Of a stretch of DNA of 64,000 nucleotides, positions 21,658 to 32,742 are shown piece after piece; position 1 is the stretch's first letter; each line of letters opens with the position of its first letter. The notes under the pieces were generated by a model. It had not been told where the DNA came from and did not search any database. It worked only from the letters and a program-made list of their open reading frames with translations. Both the position numbers and the translations under genes were made by a program. This DNA comes from Pyrenopolyporus hunteri (lineage: Eukaryota > Ascomycota > Sordariomycetes > Xylariales > Hypoxylaceae): the NCBI GenBank assembly GCA_902806595.1, contig CADCXC010000038.1:2170001-2234000 (forward strand). Reading direction: 5' to 3'.

Positions 21658-24617
21658 TCACACCTCGTCGTCCGATCGACCGTGACCCTGCCCATTGCCG
21701 CTCTTCAGGGTCGGAGAAAGACTAATGGCGATTTTTCTAGGTCCGCCTCCAGCGTCGCGGGCACCGGAGATGGACCTCTTCTTCTTCAGGAGTCCTGAGG
21801 CGCCGGTGGTGCTGGAGTTGGCTGAAGTGCTGTTTCGGCGCTTATGCTGGACCATCTTAGTCAAATCGTCTTCCTCGTCTTCCTCACGCCGGCGCTTCTC
21901 GGATAGACGCTCGGGGGGAGCCACGTCCCTGGGGCTTTCGTCCGCCTTCCTCGGCCTCTCGTCCTGTCTGTCTTCGTCGGCCGAGAGAGCCCCAGCATCC
22001 AAGTTCTCGTCGCTATCTTCATCAGACGCGTAATCAACCAACGGTCTTGTATTTGGCGACTCCCCATTCGCTGTTGACGGTCGATTTCCGGGCTTGACAT
22101 GCATGTCCTCTTCATCATCGGATGTATTCCAGTACTCCTCCTCCGCCTGGTCCATAGCGGCGATATGTTCCATCAAGGCTCCGGTCTTCGGGTTAATAAT
22201 ATTCGTCCGTCTTCGCGGCTCGTCATCCACCTCGGTGTAATAGTCTATATTAGCACTGAATCCCTCTGTCTGATCGTATCGCATAATGAGGGTCTTGAAG
22301 AGATCCAAGTAGGCAAGCTTCTCAACCTTGTCTCGGTAATTCTCGATGATATGTTTTACCAAGTCCTTGACATTTTCTTTCCTGATGAATTCAAAGAATT
22401 CCAAGCAGGCGGAACTGAGCAGGTTGTCCCTTGGCATGGTTTGGATGAGAACGTCGAGAACGGGGCCGATAACCTTCTTCTCGGACACATGCTTCACGTA
22501 GAATTCGTCTTGTAGGCCAATGAGCTGGCGGAGGAATCGGATGGCAACTATGCGGGAGTTAACACACAAAATCTTCCCCACACTCGGAAAAGGGAAAACC
22601 CACCGAGCTTTAGGAATTTCTCCTTGCAGCTCAGAAGCTGGCTGATGCGCGAGACAATGTCATTATTTAGGACAAAAAATTTACTACGATGTTGATGTTG
22701 GCGGATGAAGAAGCAGAGGATCTCGATTAGGTAAGTGAAGATAGAAGCCTGCTGGACCGAAAAGTTCATGTTCGCTCGGCCCTCCAAATTAATTAGGGGC
22801 TGGAATAATTTAGACGCCGAGCTCTCGTAGAAACCGTTCAGGAAATTGTCCTGCTGCGGGTCGGCAGTCGGCGGTATTCTCGACGCGGGCCGGACCCCAT
22901 ACTCCCCGTTCGCTTTCTGAAATGCCTCCGGCTGTACGGGTGGCGGGCCCTGGTCCAGCAATACCTTCAGAGCATCCGATATTTGTGACTTGACGCCCAA
23001 GTCAACTTCAACTAGGAGCAAATCGATGAGGGAATCCGTCAACGGCGGCTGTTTCTCGTGGAGCTGTCGGTATATCATGGAGCGAATCATCTGCGGGTCA
23101 TGATCGATCATGGATACTAGTATGTCGGTAGCTCCAACTCGCACCGCCACGTCGTTGTGCCGTAGGCCAAAGTTGATAACCTGAAGGAGGCCATGGGCAA
23201 GGAAATTGTTGTAGAGTGTTTGCCGGGCCGGTGGCTGAAGATTCTTCGCGATCGCGCAACATTGTTGGATGAATAGCACCGCCTCCTTCTTACGCCTCGG
23301 GTCGGGTTGGGGGGACTTGAATATGTTGAATAGCTCGCCTAGGAAAGCCGCGTTGGATTGGAGATGTTGTACGATATCCACCTGGTTGAAGAAGATGAGA
23401 GAGTTTAACACCGAAAACGTATTGTCGTCAAGGATACGGGCCAGCACAACGTCCTTCAAGTATTGAAGTCGGTACGTTTGGTGGATCTTCTTGAGAATCT
23501 GAGGGTCCTCGATGCGCACAACCTCCTTGTAGCGACCCTCGCCCTCTAACCATTGTCGATGGTTCGCTTTGTGGCTCGGAAAATCCGGGTCGTACTCTAG
23601 AGCGCCGACGACGCCCATCACGCATTCGTCTGATACGGCATGTTCTATGATGCTAGTGTCATTGAGAAGGATGATGATCTTCATGATGTTGCAAAGACGG
23701 TGCAGATCATGAAGGCATTCGAGGTCCTCCGCATCGCTAACTAGGGGGATTAGCTTGCCGATATAATCCTCGGTCAACACATATTTCGTAAGAGCGTCGC
23801 GGCCGTTAGCTGTTCCGCTAAGCGCGCGCATCTGCGACTCAATATCGGAAAGTTCACCCAGACAAGCGGTCGGGAGAGAGATGGGATTCGGCATGTCCAT
23901 AGGAAGATCGTCAGATAGGCTGTCATCTACACGAAACCGTGTTAGCAGCTTGCGGGCCGATGGGAGGCCAATAGAGCCGTACCTGGCGCATTCACAGGGT
24001 GATATTGTTGTTGGATGCCGTTAATGAACTCCCTACAACAAGATTAATTAGGTACCGTTTCGTTACGAAAATGTCTCGGGAGGGCGCGTGCGGCGATCCA
24101 TACCATATCATAGCGCAACCCTCGGCTTCTTGAAAGCTAAGAGCCATGTCCACGCCATTGCTCGGTTCGGTCCACACGATTAACGTTTCTAAAGAGGGGG
24201 CTCTAGTTAACAATAACGCGGTTCACGGTGACAGGTCGTCTGCCGAACCAGCAACATACCTTGCTGTTTATTGAAGCCATCTGCTTTGCAGATTCTAGTC
24301 TCAAGTAATACGCGATCGGGATGGTCTTCGGACTCGACAAGGACTCGCGGGTCTCGTTGTTGGCCATCTTCGGACTAGAGACAACGGCAACGTTAGGCCA
24401 GATTAGCAAGTGCGGATGAGGAGAGGCGACGGGAGACGATGCGACAGCAGAAAGATAAGGCCGGCGCCAGGCGCGTCACCGGTTGGGGAGCGCTTACGAT
24501 ACTGAGAGTGGCGGTACAGAAACCGGTGCCACGATCGAACCAGTCATTATTACGCAACTCATAGACCTTTACTCGTTTCCTATCCGTCGACGGATGAGGC
24601 ACAGGCTGTGCCGCCAT
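21658..24617 (-). CDS. PP4 regulatory subunit 3 (PSY2/SMEK/PP4R3)
   Basis: Six exons on the minus strand, starting at 24617 (MAAQPVPHPSTDRKRVKVYE), encode roughly 860 residues. Splices in phase include TATLSI|SEDGQQRDPR, NKQQ|ETLIVWTEPS, AMIW|EFINGI, VNAP|DDSLSD and FLKL|VAIRFLRQL. The first 100 residues form the EVH1/PH-like domain (ELRNNDWFDRGTGFC). The SMK-1/armadillo region follows, containing LECLHDLHRLCNIMKIIILL, NSLIFFNQVDIVQHL and the IRFLRQLIGLQDEFY block. The tail is acidic with a basic cluster (LKKKRS). The protein targets PP4 phosphatase to substrates such as DNA-damage checkpoint proteins and is mostly nuclear. An ATG at 24746 is in frame, but the shorter start fits fungal homologues better. 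Confidence 0.92.
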
Positions 24618-25607
24618 CGTCAACGGTGCGTCAGATTCGACCTCGACGGACAGTCGGTTATATTGCAGGAGATCGGGTGCGAGGGCCAGATGTTGTTGAA
24701 GGGATAATTCGGTGTCGGTCTGGCTGAGGGTGATGAGCGCAGCCACTTTTTCTTCAATATGGGCGCGCTAATTGACAGGCGCGCACGCGACGGGGGAAAA
24801 AAAAGTGTGGTGCGGAGGGGGGTGGGAGGCTTTTGGGAGATGACTAGTAATAGTATCAAATTAAAAAAGGCACGAGCGGGCCGAGGAAGAAGACAAGGCG
24901 TAGCGGGCGATTGATTACGGACAGTGCAAAGATGGGGCTCTGTGGCTCGTGGAGGGTGGATGATGGGATTATGGTTTGGGTTGAGCGTGAGGCGACGTGA
25001 GATGTTGAATGTGGTTGAAGGAAAGGTCGGGCTACCAAGACAAGGCAGCCAGGTCAGGATTGTCCAACCCGTTTTGCGACAAGGGTCTAGATTGGATTTG
25101 TCCTGGGGGGGTGAGGGAGGGAGGAGGGACCTAGGGAGGAGACTCCAAGCTACCTACCTACCTAGGTAGGTACCCAGGTATTTTCTGTCTTTTGGGGTGG
25201 GGAGGGGGCGCGCCTAGACCGGACTAGGTTGTGACGTATTTTGGAGAGATACTTACCACCTTAGCCTACCTACCTGGGTACGCCAGAGACAGCGCAAAGA
25301 TCGCGATACTATAGAATTACGCATACCTAGGAAAAGGAGAAAACAAAAATAACTATCTAGGTACCTATCTTAATATCGAAATAGCAGCAGGATTGAATGC
25401 AGAGATCCAAAGTTATAATGTTAGAAAGAAGACGCAACGAAGGGCATACGCAGCTGCTACATCAAGGTACCTAGGTACCTAGGTATTAGGATTGTTAGGT
25501 ACCTTGACCTTGCTGTTGCTATTAGTTTTGAGAACGCTTATTTTTCTCCTCCCTCTATTGCTCCTAGGTATTGATAGGTGGTATGCATGCTTCTTGCTAC
25601 CTCTTCT

Positions 25608-25608
<1 letters not shown>

Positions 25609-25638
<30 letters not shown>
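25609..25638 (+). repeat. (CTG)n trinucleotide repeat
   Basis: About ten TGC/CTG units with a single interruption (CTA) lie in non-coding sequence. Confidence 0.85.
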
Positions 25639-25771
25639 TGGAGAGACGTACATATGTACAATACACTGGGTACATGCAAGAGCACGCAGATAGCTGCTGG
25701 CCTGTGCTCGGTTAGGGAATCCAAACAACAATTCCCTCCACATAAATACATGCAATATAACAAGTACTTAT

Positions 25772-26063
25772 ATGTGGCTTTCAAAAGTTTTGTCTATACT
25801 AGAAATATCCATCAGCTGCCACATCATTTTGTCAGTGCGGCATCAGTTGGCAAGTTTACGAAAAATTAACAGAGGCTAAAGCTTCAGAATATCCACTAAA
25901 TCTTAGTGGATGCACGCTGAATTATAGCGGGTATTGATTGAGCTTTAGCGTATAAAATATAGTGGCTGTTATCTTTAAGACAGGACGGCTGTTGGACACC
26001 TGTAAAAATAGCATTACGGCTGGCTAATATTTCTGGTATGGACAGAACTTTTGAAAGCCACAT
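25772..26063. mobile_element. MITE-like element with about 38-bp terminal inverted repeats
   Basis: The left arm, 25772-25809, begins ATGTGGCTTTCAAAAGTT. The right arm, ending at 26063, is its reverse complement. Over about 38 bp only three positions differ, all C/T transitions. The 292-bp length and lack of any coding frame fit a miniature inverted-repeat element. Inside are a perfect 9-bp hairpin (ATCCACTAA/TTAGTGGAT, 25891-25911) and a nested 9-bp inverted pair (GCTAAAGCT at 25875, AGCTTTAGC at 25941). No clear target duplication was found. Confidence 0.7.
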
Positions 26064-26400
26064 CCGTATTTAGATGAGTCTTGGCGAGAGCACGCTCACT
26101 CCGCCAACGACGAAACAGCCGTGAACAGACAAGCTCCACTTCTTCGATTAGATACCTGGTACCGTGGTAACTCAAAAACACCACACAGATTGAAACAAGT
26201 ATGTCCTCTCCCACCTCACTACCTAAAGCATGTACTCGTACCTGACCATATACACAAAACCCATTACCCCATCCGGCCCCAACGCGACTAATTCGATCGA
26301 CGTCGTCAATATCCATGGACGCCCGCTTAAAACAAACCACTTTGTTTTCCCATCTTAGTAGCGGCAGTGGGGCTCAAGGGGGTGGCCCATGAGGGGTGGA

Positions 26401-26449
26401 TATGCCCAAGGAATATGCCCAGGAATATGCCCAGGAATATGCCCAGGAA
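26401..26449 (+). repeat. 12-bp tandem repeat, four copies
   Basis: TATGCCCAGGAA is repeated four times; the first copy has one extra A. Confidence 0.9.
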
Positions 26450-26663
26450 TAATCCGCCTGTTTACAAGAGGCAGCGTGTTTCTCTATTCTGGACAAAGCC
26501 CTCAACCCCGAGCTGCTAGATACAAAACCGTTTCAGGACCATCAAGCAGGTACCTACCATCTAATAGAGTCAGGATTCTAACCCGTACGTCAGGTACCTA
26601 AAATATATAGCTGCTCTCATTCATTTGCCCTAGCCGCAAGGAAGCCTGCTCGTCGTCCTAGTT

Positions 26664-27945
26664 TTATCCCGCCATCAGGTTTTGCGGTGGTGTTGGAGGT
26701 TCAAATGGAAAGCGTTCCATGCCATACCTCCTGGGCCAATTCCGTCTCGGGTCCCGATGCTCAGAAGGCCCACGGTTACCCCTAGGATTCATGATTGAGT
26801 TGCGAACGGCCATTCTTAGATTTTCAATCCTCGACGTGAAACGTCGCCACGAAGCAGTTCGCAATCGCCAATTCACAGTAGCTTCGTTTAAGAACCCCCG
26901 CACCGATTCGAGAAAGGCGATATAGGCTTGGTCAGCGGGCCCCAGGTCTCTCCTTACTACGGCCGAGTGTTCGTCCCTCTGTCTAGTATAAACGGCACTA
27001 GATGGAGGGTTTACTCGAAGGTGTTCTCTCGTGGAAGCACGGAGCACGGTCTCGCGCCAGTCGATGAACCGATTAATGTAATCGATGGTCCAGGAAAATA
27101 TGGACCTAATACCTTTATGGAGTTCGATCCAGTTTGCCAGGCGATCTAGCCGTTTACACTGTTAGAGTCCGGGTACACCGAAAAGATAACTGTCGAGTTC
27201 ACTTACGTAGTCGCCTAGCCTCCTTGATACTTAGGCGGTATGAGTTGACAAATAACGCTCTATGCTCTTCCGTGAACCATAGAGATTCTGCTAGCAGGCA
27301 ATCTTCCTCGATTGCGCTGGAATGGATGATAGCATTAGCCCGGTCTCCAGCATCTCTATACTGTTGACCACTCATTGTTTGCCAATGATCCGGATCGTCG
27401 CGCAAATAATGATTAAGGAATCGGTAGCGAACTTCCGCCCATTTGTCACCCCAAGCAACTGCCCGCTCCAACGTCACTCTTTTCGATTCTCTATTAACGA
27501 TCCTACGCCGATAGTGTTTCAAGAACAGCTCCCGAATCCAATCCACCGTAATGTTAGGGTCTGGCCAAACCTTCCTCGCCAGCAAGATGAGCGCGTCCAT
27601 TTCGCGGACCAGAGTATTAGCCTCATTATTTCCCCTTAAGACGTGTGCGGTTACCCTCCCGTTCATCCCCACTTCATAGTCTACCGAAATATCCGAAGTG
27701 TTCCTCAAGCCCTCGAAGATACGGCTTTGGACTTCGTCGTCTCGTCCATTTTCCAAACCCCTGATGTACAAGAGCAGGTTATAGCGGTTGCCAAGTTGGC
27801 TGCGATTCATAAATTGCTGGGTCTGCGGCTGTATTTTCCAGCGAGAACTGTTTGCTTGTAAGACCGCCATATCAAATCCCTGAACCTCATCGTCATCAAG
27901 CCTACTTTCTTCCTCCGTCTCTGGTAGCCTTGTTATCTCTGACAT
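26664..27945 (-). CDS. Hypothetical protein, lineage-specific
   Basis: Exons 27945-27207 and 27145-26664 join in phase 1 across intron GTAAGT...GGCTAG (27146-27206), giving 406 residues beginning MSEITRLPETEEESRLDDDE. I recognise no domain. The protein is charged and largely helical in appearance, with Trp/Arg-rich helices (WGDKWAEVRYRFLNHYL, WTIDYINRFIDWRE). The tail is disordered and rich in Arg, Asn and Pro. No signal peptide or membrane segment is visible. The clean splice, the long frame and protein-like composition argue that it is a real gene. It sits in a gene-poor island between a MITE-like element and a solo LTR, which suggests recent or accessory origin. Function unknown. Confidence 0.7.
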
Positions 27946-30900
27946 CTTCCTTCGATCCCTAGCAGTTTCTGCGGATGCTGCAGGTCAGATATGAATAGTA
28001 GCATATTCGCAGGGGAGTTTTCGTATCTAGGTAAGCAGCAATAACGTATATAACAGGTGTGAGAAAGGCCGACATCTATGGTTACCTTGAGCGCCCCGGC
28101 CATACAAAGAAACAATAACCCATAACTCGAGCAAGTTGCCGCATTCAGCTAGTTCGGTTTCTCGTGAAGCCGCATTTGACATCGTACAACATTCTTAAAT
28201 TAGCAAACGATATTTTTCTCTAACTCGGCTAACTAGCACAAGACGAGCTCAGCTAGTTTCTTACTAATATTAATATTATCGAGCATAACTTGGCTATAAA
28301 CCAAGGTTGAAATAGTTCCCAATGGAGGAGGATAACGTAATACTCCTTTATTTAAATTAACAGACGTATAATACTAATGACATGGGCCTCCGTGTCACGG
28401 TTCGGTGCGGTGGGCCCAGTCCTGCCGGGCAACCGGCACCGGGCCTCCGGCCGGATGCGCCGCCGAAGCCTAGATACAAAACCGCGGTTCTTCGAACCGC
28501 GATTTAGTTTTCTCTCTTTTCTTCTTCATAGCATCAACAAGATTCAGTTCCTAGTCCTTGATACCACGCGCCGTGCCACTCCGAGATATGTTAGAAGATG
28601 CCGCTTAATTTTCAGAGAAATCTGGATTTTAGGCATTTAATTTGAGCCTATAGGTATAACTTGTTAAGTACCCAGATATTATAGATATTGACTATTATAT
28701 TTCTAAGGCGTTTTTTAGGTAAGTTAAGAACTTTTTTATTTACTCGAGTAATTATAAGCTGGATAAGAATATGTACGAGCGCGTTCTCAATTAACAGCCG
28801 ACATTTATGGGAAAGTTGAAACAAAGTCTCTTATATGATTTCAGGGGAAGTGGAGACGTAATGGTAAATTCATGAGCCTCGTCTAAGTCTTTCGATAGGT
28901 ATATAAGTAAGTAATGAGGGGTCACACTCAAAAGAATTACTCTATTGAATTTCCACTGAGTCTCTTTACGGATTTTGGTGCGTGAATAGATAGTAGAATC
29001 CCTCGCAAATAAAAGAGGTTGAAGTAAAGGACAACTCTTCCTCCCTGTAAATATTATTCTGGAACTAAGCATATTAGCCCCTTCACAAGGTGTTCATTTT
29101 TAAAATTCTTTATGACCGGCCTATTTAACGTGTCGTTTATCATGTCTTGGTTAGCAACCGCCGAGTACTCACAAGTCGTAAAGACATACGGCGGCGCGCT
29201 TTCAATAGTATCAGGGCTTAAATGCTAAAGAGTGCCCTGAGGTTTCGTACCTTACATAAGTCGGAGCACTAAATCGTATGCCATAACTTTGCACAACAGA
29301 ATACAACTCATAAATTTAACAACACTATCCGGTAACAAGGCCTATTCTTTAATGTGTCTAGGCTTTCCAAGTACTCAATTGCTAATTCGGTTGAGGTGCA
29401 CGGCACGGATAGAATCGGTCAATATTGAAGTTGCTCCTATTTATGAGCTTGCTTAAAGTGTATATATTATATTACGTTGCGCTATAACCTGAACTAGCTA
29501 CCTACCTAGGTACCTAGATAACGTAAACAGCTGAGACAGGCCTAGGTAGGTACCTGGGTAGGTATTTAGTTCCACTAAAAGAACCTAGATGTAGGACCTC
29601 CCCGCCTTGATATTGTGGGGGTTTCTGAGTCAAGGGTACTAGTATCCCTAATGTTAGGTGCCTACCTACCTACCTAGCAGCCCTAGGTACCCAAGGGGTT
29701 AGAGGCTAGATTAGATCTATGGTGCCTGGCCTGGTAGGTATTATGCTGGGTTCCCTGATCCGATCAGCAGGCACCTTGATAGAGGTACCATAATATAATG
29801 TCTACCCCACCTCCCCTCTTCCACCCTCCCCCCCAACTCTCTAAGAATTACAACTTCAGCATCGTTCCGCTTTCGAGATCGTGCCTAGGTTCCGCACGTC
29901 GTCAAGACGCATACATAATGCCTAGCCTCACCGTTGAGTATGGAGCCCTGTGGCCAAGAGCTGGTATCTATGTAATGCTCAGTCTGATATATGGCCAGCG
30001 ATTGGTAGTAGACCCAGACATGGCCTGACGGTTTCGGACTGGCGTGCCAATGCATCGCTGCTGTATGGCGCAAAACCATGGGCCCGGATTCCTATCGTCG
30101 TGTTGTAGGCGACTGCAGGAGCTGAACTGATAAAGTTACATACAATAGTCCAGCCTGAAATACGAACTCTAGGATCGCCCGTGCATATCTCTCTGCACAT
30201 GCGAATCTCACTACCACCAATCCAGGGCTTTCTCCTTTGGTAAGACTCAACGGTCCCCGTTTCCTCTCCTCGTTTCCTTTTCCTATTTCACGTTCCCTTC
30301 CTTCTTAGTCGCTGCTGCTAACCCTCATACAGGAGGTCAGTGCCAGGTGTTTATCCAGGTGCGTCCCACAGTACTCCATCTTCCACAATCACCTATCATA
30401 CTACATACCACGTCAAATTGTGTGGGATGAAATATCGATGAGACCTCATACGATAAGCAACGGGACCTTGTCTCGTTGGGGTAATAGCATCTGTGTATTT
30501 GGTACCCTCCAAACACCCACTACCCCCTATCTTCGGGATGTCTGCCACCTATTTACTTGGCCCAAGAAGTGATTCGCTTGGCCTTCTTATTCACACACAT
30601 CGCAAACCCCAAGTCGCAAGTCCTAGTTTGGGGAAGCACCACAACAGAACAGAAGTCGGTCCATCCATATAAAATAGGTACTTATTTAGGTACCTACTAA
30701 CCCAACCCGCCCGCCTGTGACTTTCCCAGAGTTAGGGAGCTTGACTTTAATTTCTGGACTATAAAGAAACTAGCCCTCCTGTCTACATGTCAGCGTCGTA
30801 GCCCGGCCCAACATTCTAATCCCTGCAACTGCTCATGGTCGTTTCTTCCGAAACCTCTTATATGAGTTCTCCCTGCAACGCGGCGGGACTCTGGAACAGC

Positions 30901-31234
30901 CACTTCTTAGTTCTTATATAGCTAGGTCGATTCAGACTATGGTTATTCTTTTTCTTTCCGTCATGCTCGCTATACTCTGTTATAGAACCACCGCGCTTCC
31001 CACTTGATCTTTTGGTCGCTACGATACGCCCTCCTCCTACCTCTGATGACGGTCGCTCTCTAAGCCGTTGTGACCCCATGCCTTATTACGGGGAGATAAC
31101 CTCTGTTAGCTTCTATACGATACGAATTGGCTTATACCCGTGAATTATAAACATTACGAGATAAGGCTCCGGCTTTTGCCCTGCAACGCGTCGTTTACCG
31201 CAACTCGGTAACCTCGACACTATTCATATCCATC
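27946..31234. other. Gene-poor spacer with solo LTR
   Basis: About 3.3 kb with no supported gene. A solo LTR lies at 28393-28578. AT-rich sequence follows to about 29100. ACCTAGGT palindromes cluster at 29498-29562 and 29658-29690. A pyrimidine-rich run at 29805-29845 and small open frames near 29800-30200 and 30858-31079 show no recognisable protein. Confidence 0.5.
28393..28578. mobile_element. Solo LTR of a retrotransposon, with 5-bp target duplication
   Basis: The 186-bp unit starts TGTCACGG and ends CCGTGCCA, giving the TG...CA ends and short terminal inverted repeat of LTRs. It is flanked on both sides by the identical pentamer CTCCG (28388-28392 and 28579-28583), a 5-bp target-site duplication. 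The interior is GC-rich at first, with a strong hairpin (CGCGGTTC/GAACCGCG near 28488-28507), then T/C-rich. No internal retroelement coding sequence lies on either side, so this is the product of LTR-LTR recombination. I cannot tell whether it is Copia or Gypsy. Confidence 0.8.
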
Positions 31235-32742
31235 ATGTCGATATTATCATTGCTAAAGCGAGGCAGAGCACAAGCTAAGGAGCAAAACGCAAAGAAAGCC
31301 GAGGAAGCCGAGAAAGAGAAAGAGAAAGAGAAGGGAGAATCTGGCAAAGTACCATACAAGCACGTAGTCACGCATGCCTACACCGACGCCTTACCGGGGT
31401 CGCCTGAAAATTGGAGAGATCTCGACAGACTAAAGATCATAGAAATAAACAAGCGGAGAAATGCCATGCTTGAGAATCAGGCCAATGCTAATCTCATGCC
31501 ACGGGTTAGAAGCACGCCATTTCCCGGCACGCATGCAGCCGTATACCGTACACCCGTTGTCCCTCTCCCCAAAAATTACAGCTTTTACAACGTACCTCCG
31601 GCCTGGCGCGATCAGTTAGCCACCTCTCAAGATGCTCTCGACTTCTTGGACCAGCATGACCCCGCAAGAAACGCCAAGGGGAAACAACGGGAATATATAC
31701 AACCCTCTTCACCCAACGCTCCGTTCTCGGGGTTATCCTCCGGGTCGTCTAGCATCATACCAAGTAGAGGTAGAGATTTTACACTCCTACGCACGCGAGC
31801 TCTCGCTAATGCGAAGCAGATGCATCTAGAAATGGAAGCTCAGCACAGTTGAGTAATTATGATGACGAGTTGGGGGCGAAGGGCAAGGCCGTCGACCACC
31901 ATCCGAATAATACTAGCTATCGGTCAACCCCTTCACAACAAAGCTCCGAACCCAGTTCCGAACCCCATCCCGCGCCTCTGTCTAGTTCGCGAATAACCGC
32001 CGAGATGCTTGCCAGACATGATCGTGAGCGCTACTATCCGCCATTAACTCAAAACAACTATTTTTCAGCACCTCGTCCTATGAATCGGCGGACGTCTAGT
32101 GCAGCCACGTCGACTTTATCAATTTCTACTGTCGTAGGTCAAGCTAGCTCAGCGATATCTCCGTCAATCACTTCCGGTCACTTCTCAGATGACTCGTCGG
32201 TCACGTCTATCGGTATAGCTATTACGCCGCCTCACCCACCCTACTTAAAAGAGCTTCCACCCGCCTCGGCCCTTGTAGATGACCTCATCTCTTCGGAAAA
32301 GAAGTACGGTAATACCACACACCCAGGCAATGCTCCCATACAGACACGACAGGCTCGTTCAGCGAGACAACACGATGTCTCTGCGGAGATAGCGGCGGCA
32401 AATCCCGATGACCAGAATATAACGCCACCTCCGCGTGAGCAACGAAGAAGGCGTAGGTTATCTAAGGCAAGACCACCAAGCAGCGAAGAGAGTAGGATCA
32501 GGATGTCGGTGGACACAATACGCCCCACTAGGACAAGTACGACTATCACTACTACCGCTACGGACGATTCCGACCAGATGGGCTACGCCACCGACGAGAG
32601 AGGTAGGACTTCTAGCGTGCCAACTGGCAAGTCTGTGAAGACTGCCGAAAGCTCGAGCAACGACACGGAACCTAAACACAATCAGAGAAAGCTACGGATA
32701 TTTCGAATCCGCAGTAAACCACCGGCAATTACTGCTCACTAA
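31235..32742 (+). CDS. Hypothetical low-complexity protein (one gene, intron or frameshift near 31770-31850)
   Basis: An upstream frame (31235-31852, MSILSLLKRGRAQAKEQNAK) and a downstream frame (open from 31810 to 32742) overlap but differ in phase. The downstream frame has no ATG near its beginning, so both belong to one gene. A possible intron runs from 31770 (GTAGAG) to 31843 (CTCAG) with a GCTAAT branch-point-like motif. It restores the frame and gives 477 residues, but it would remove the coding-looking segment RALANAKQMHLEMEAQ, so a frameshift remains possible. The N-terminus is a short basic helix then Lys/Glu-rich. The middle contains DLDRLKIIEINKRR and PLPKNYSFYNVPPAW. The rest is Ser/Thr/Pro-rich and ends in a basic patch. 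Similar disordered proteins are common in filamentous ascomycetes. I know no function. Confidence 0.6.

Larger units (their letters stand above)
24618..26663. other. Gene-poor spacer with repeats and a MITE-like element
   Basis: Upstream of PSY2 come G-rich sequence (25100-25210), ACCTAGGT palindromes (25151-25173, 25466-25486), a CTG/TGC microsatellite, an inverted-repeat element and a 12-bp tandem repeat, the last three listed separately. Short open frames overlapping them look like repeat translations, not genes. Confidence 0.5.

Noticed and set aside
25492..25869. 125-codon frame covering the CTG repeat and left MITE arm
   Set aside because: It translates the microsatellite and inverted repeat; no start context or homology.
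26014..26340. 108-codon minus-strand frame over the right MITE arm
   Set aside because: Its C-terminal part translates the inverted repeat; the rest is unrecognisable.
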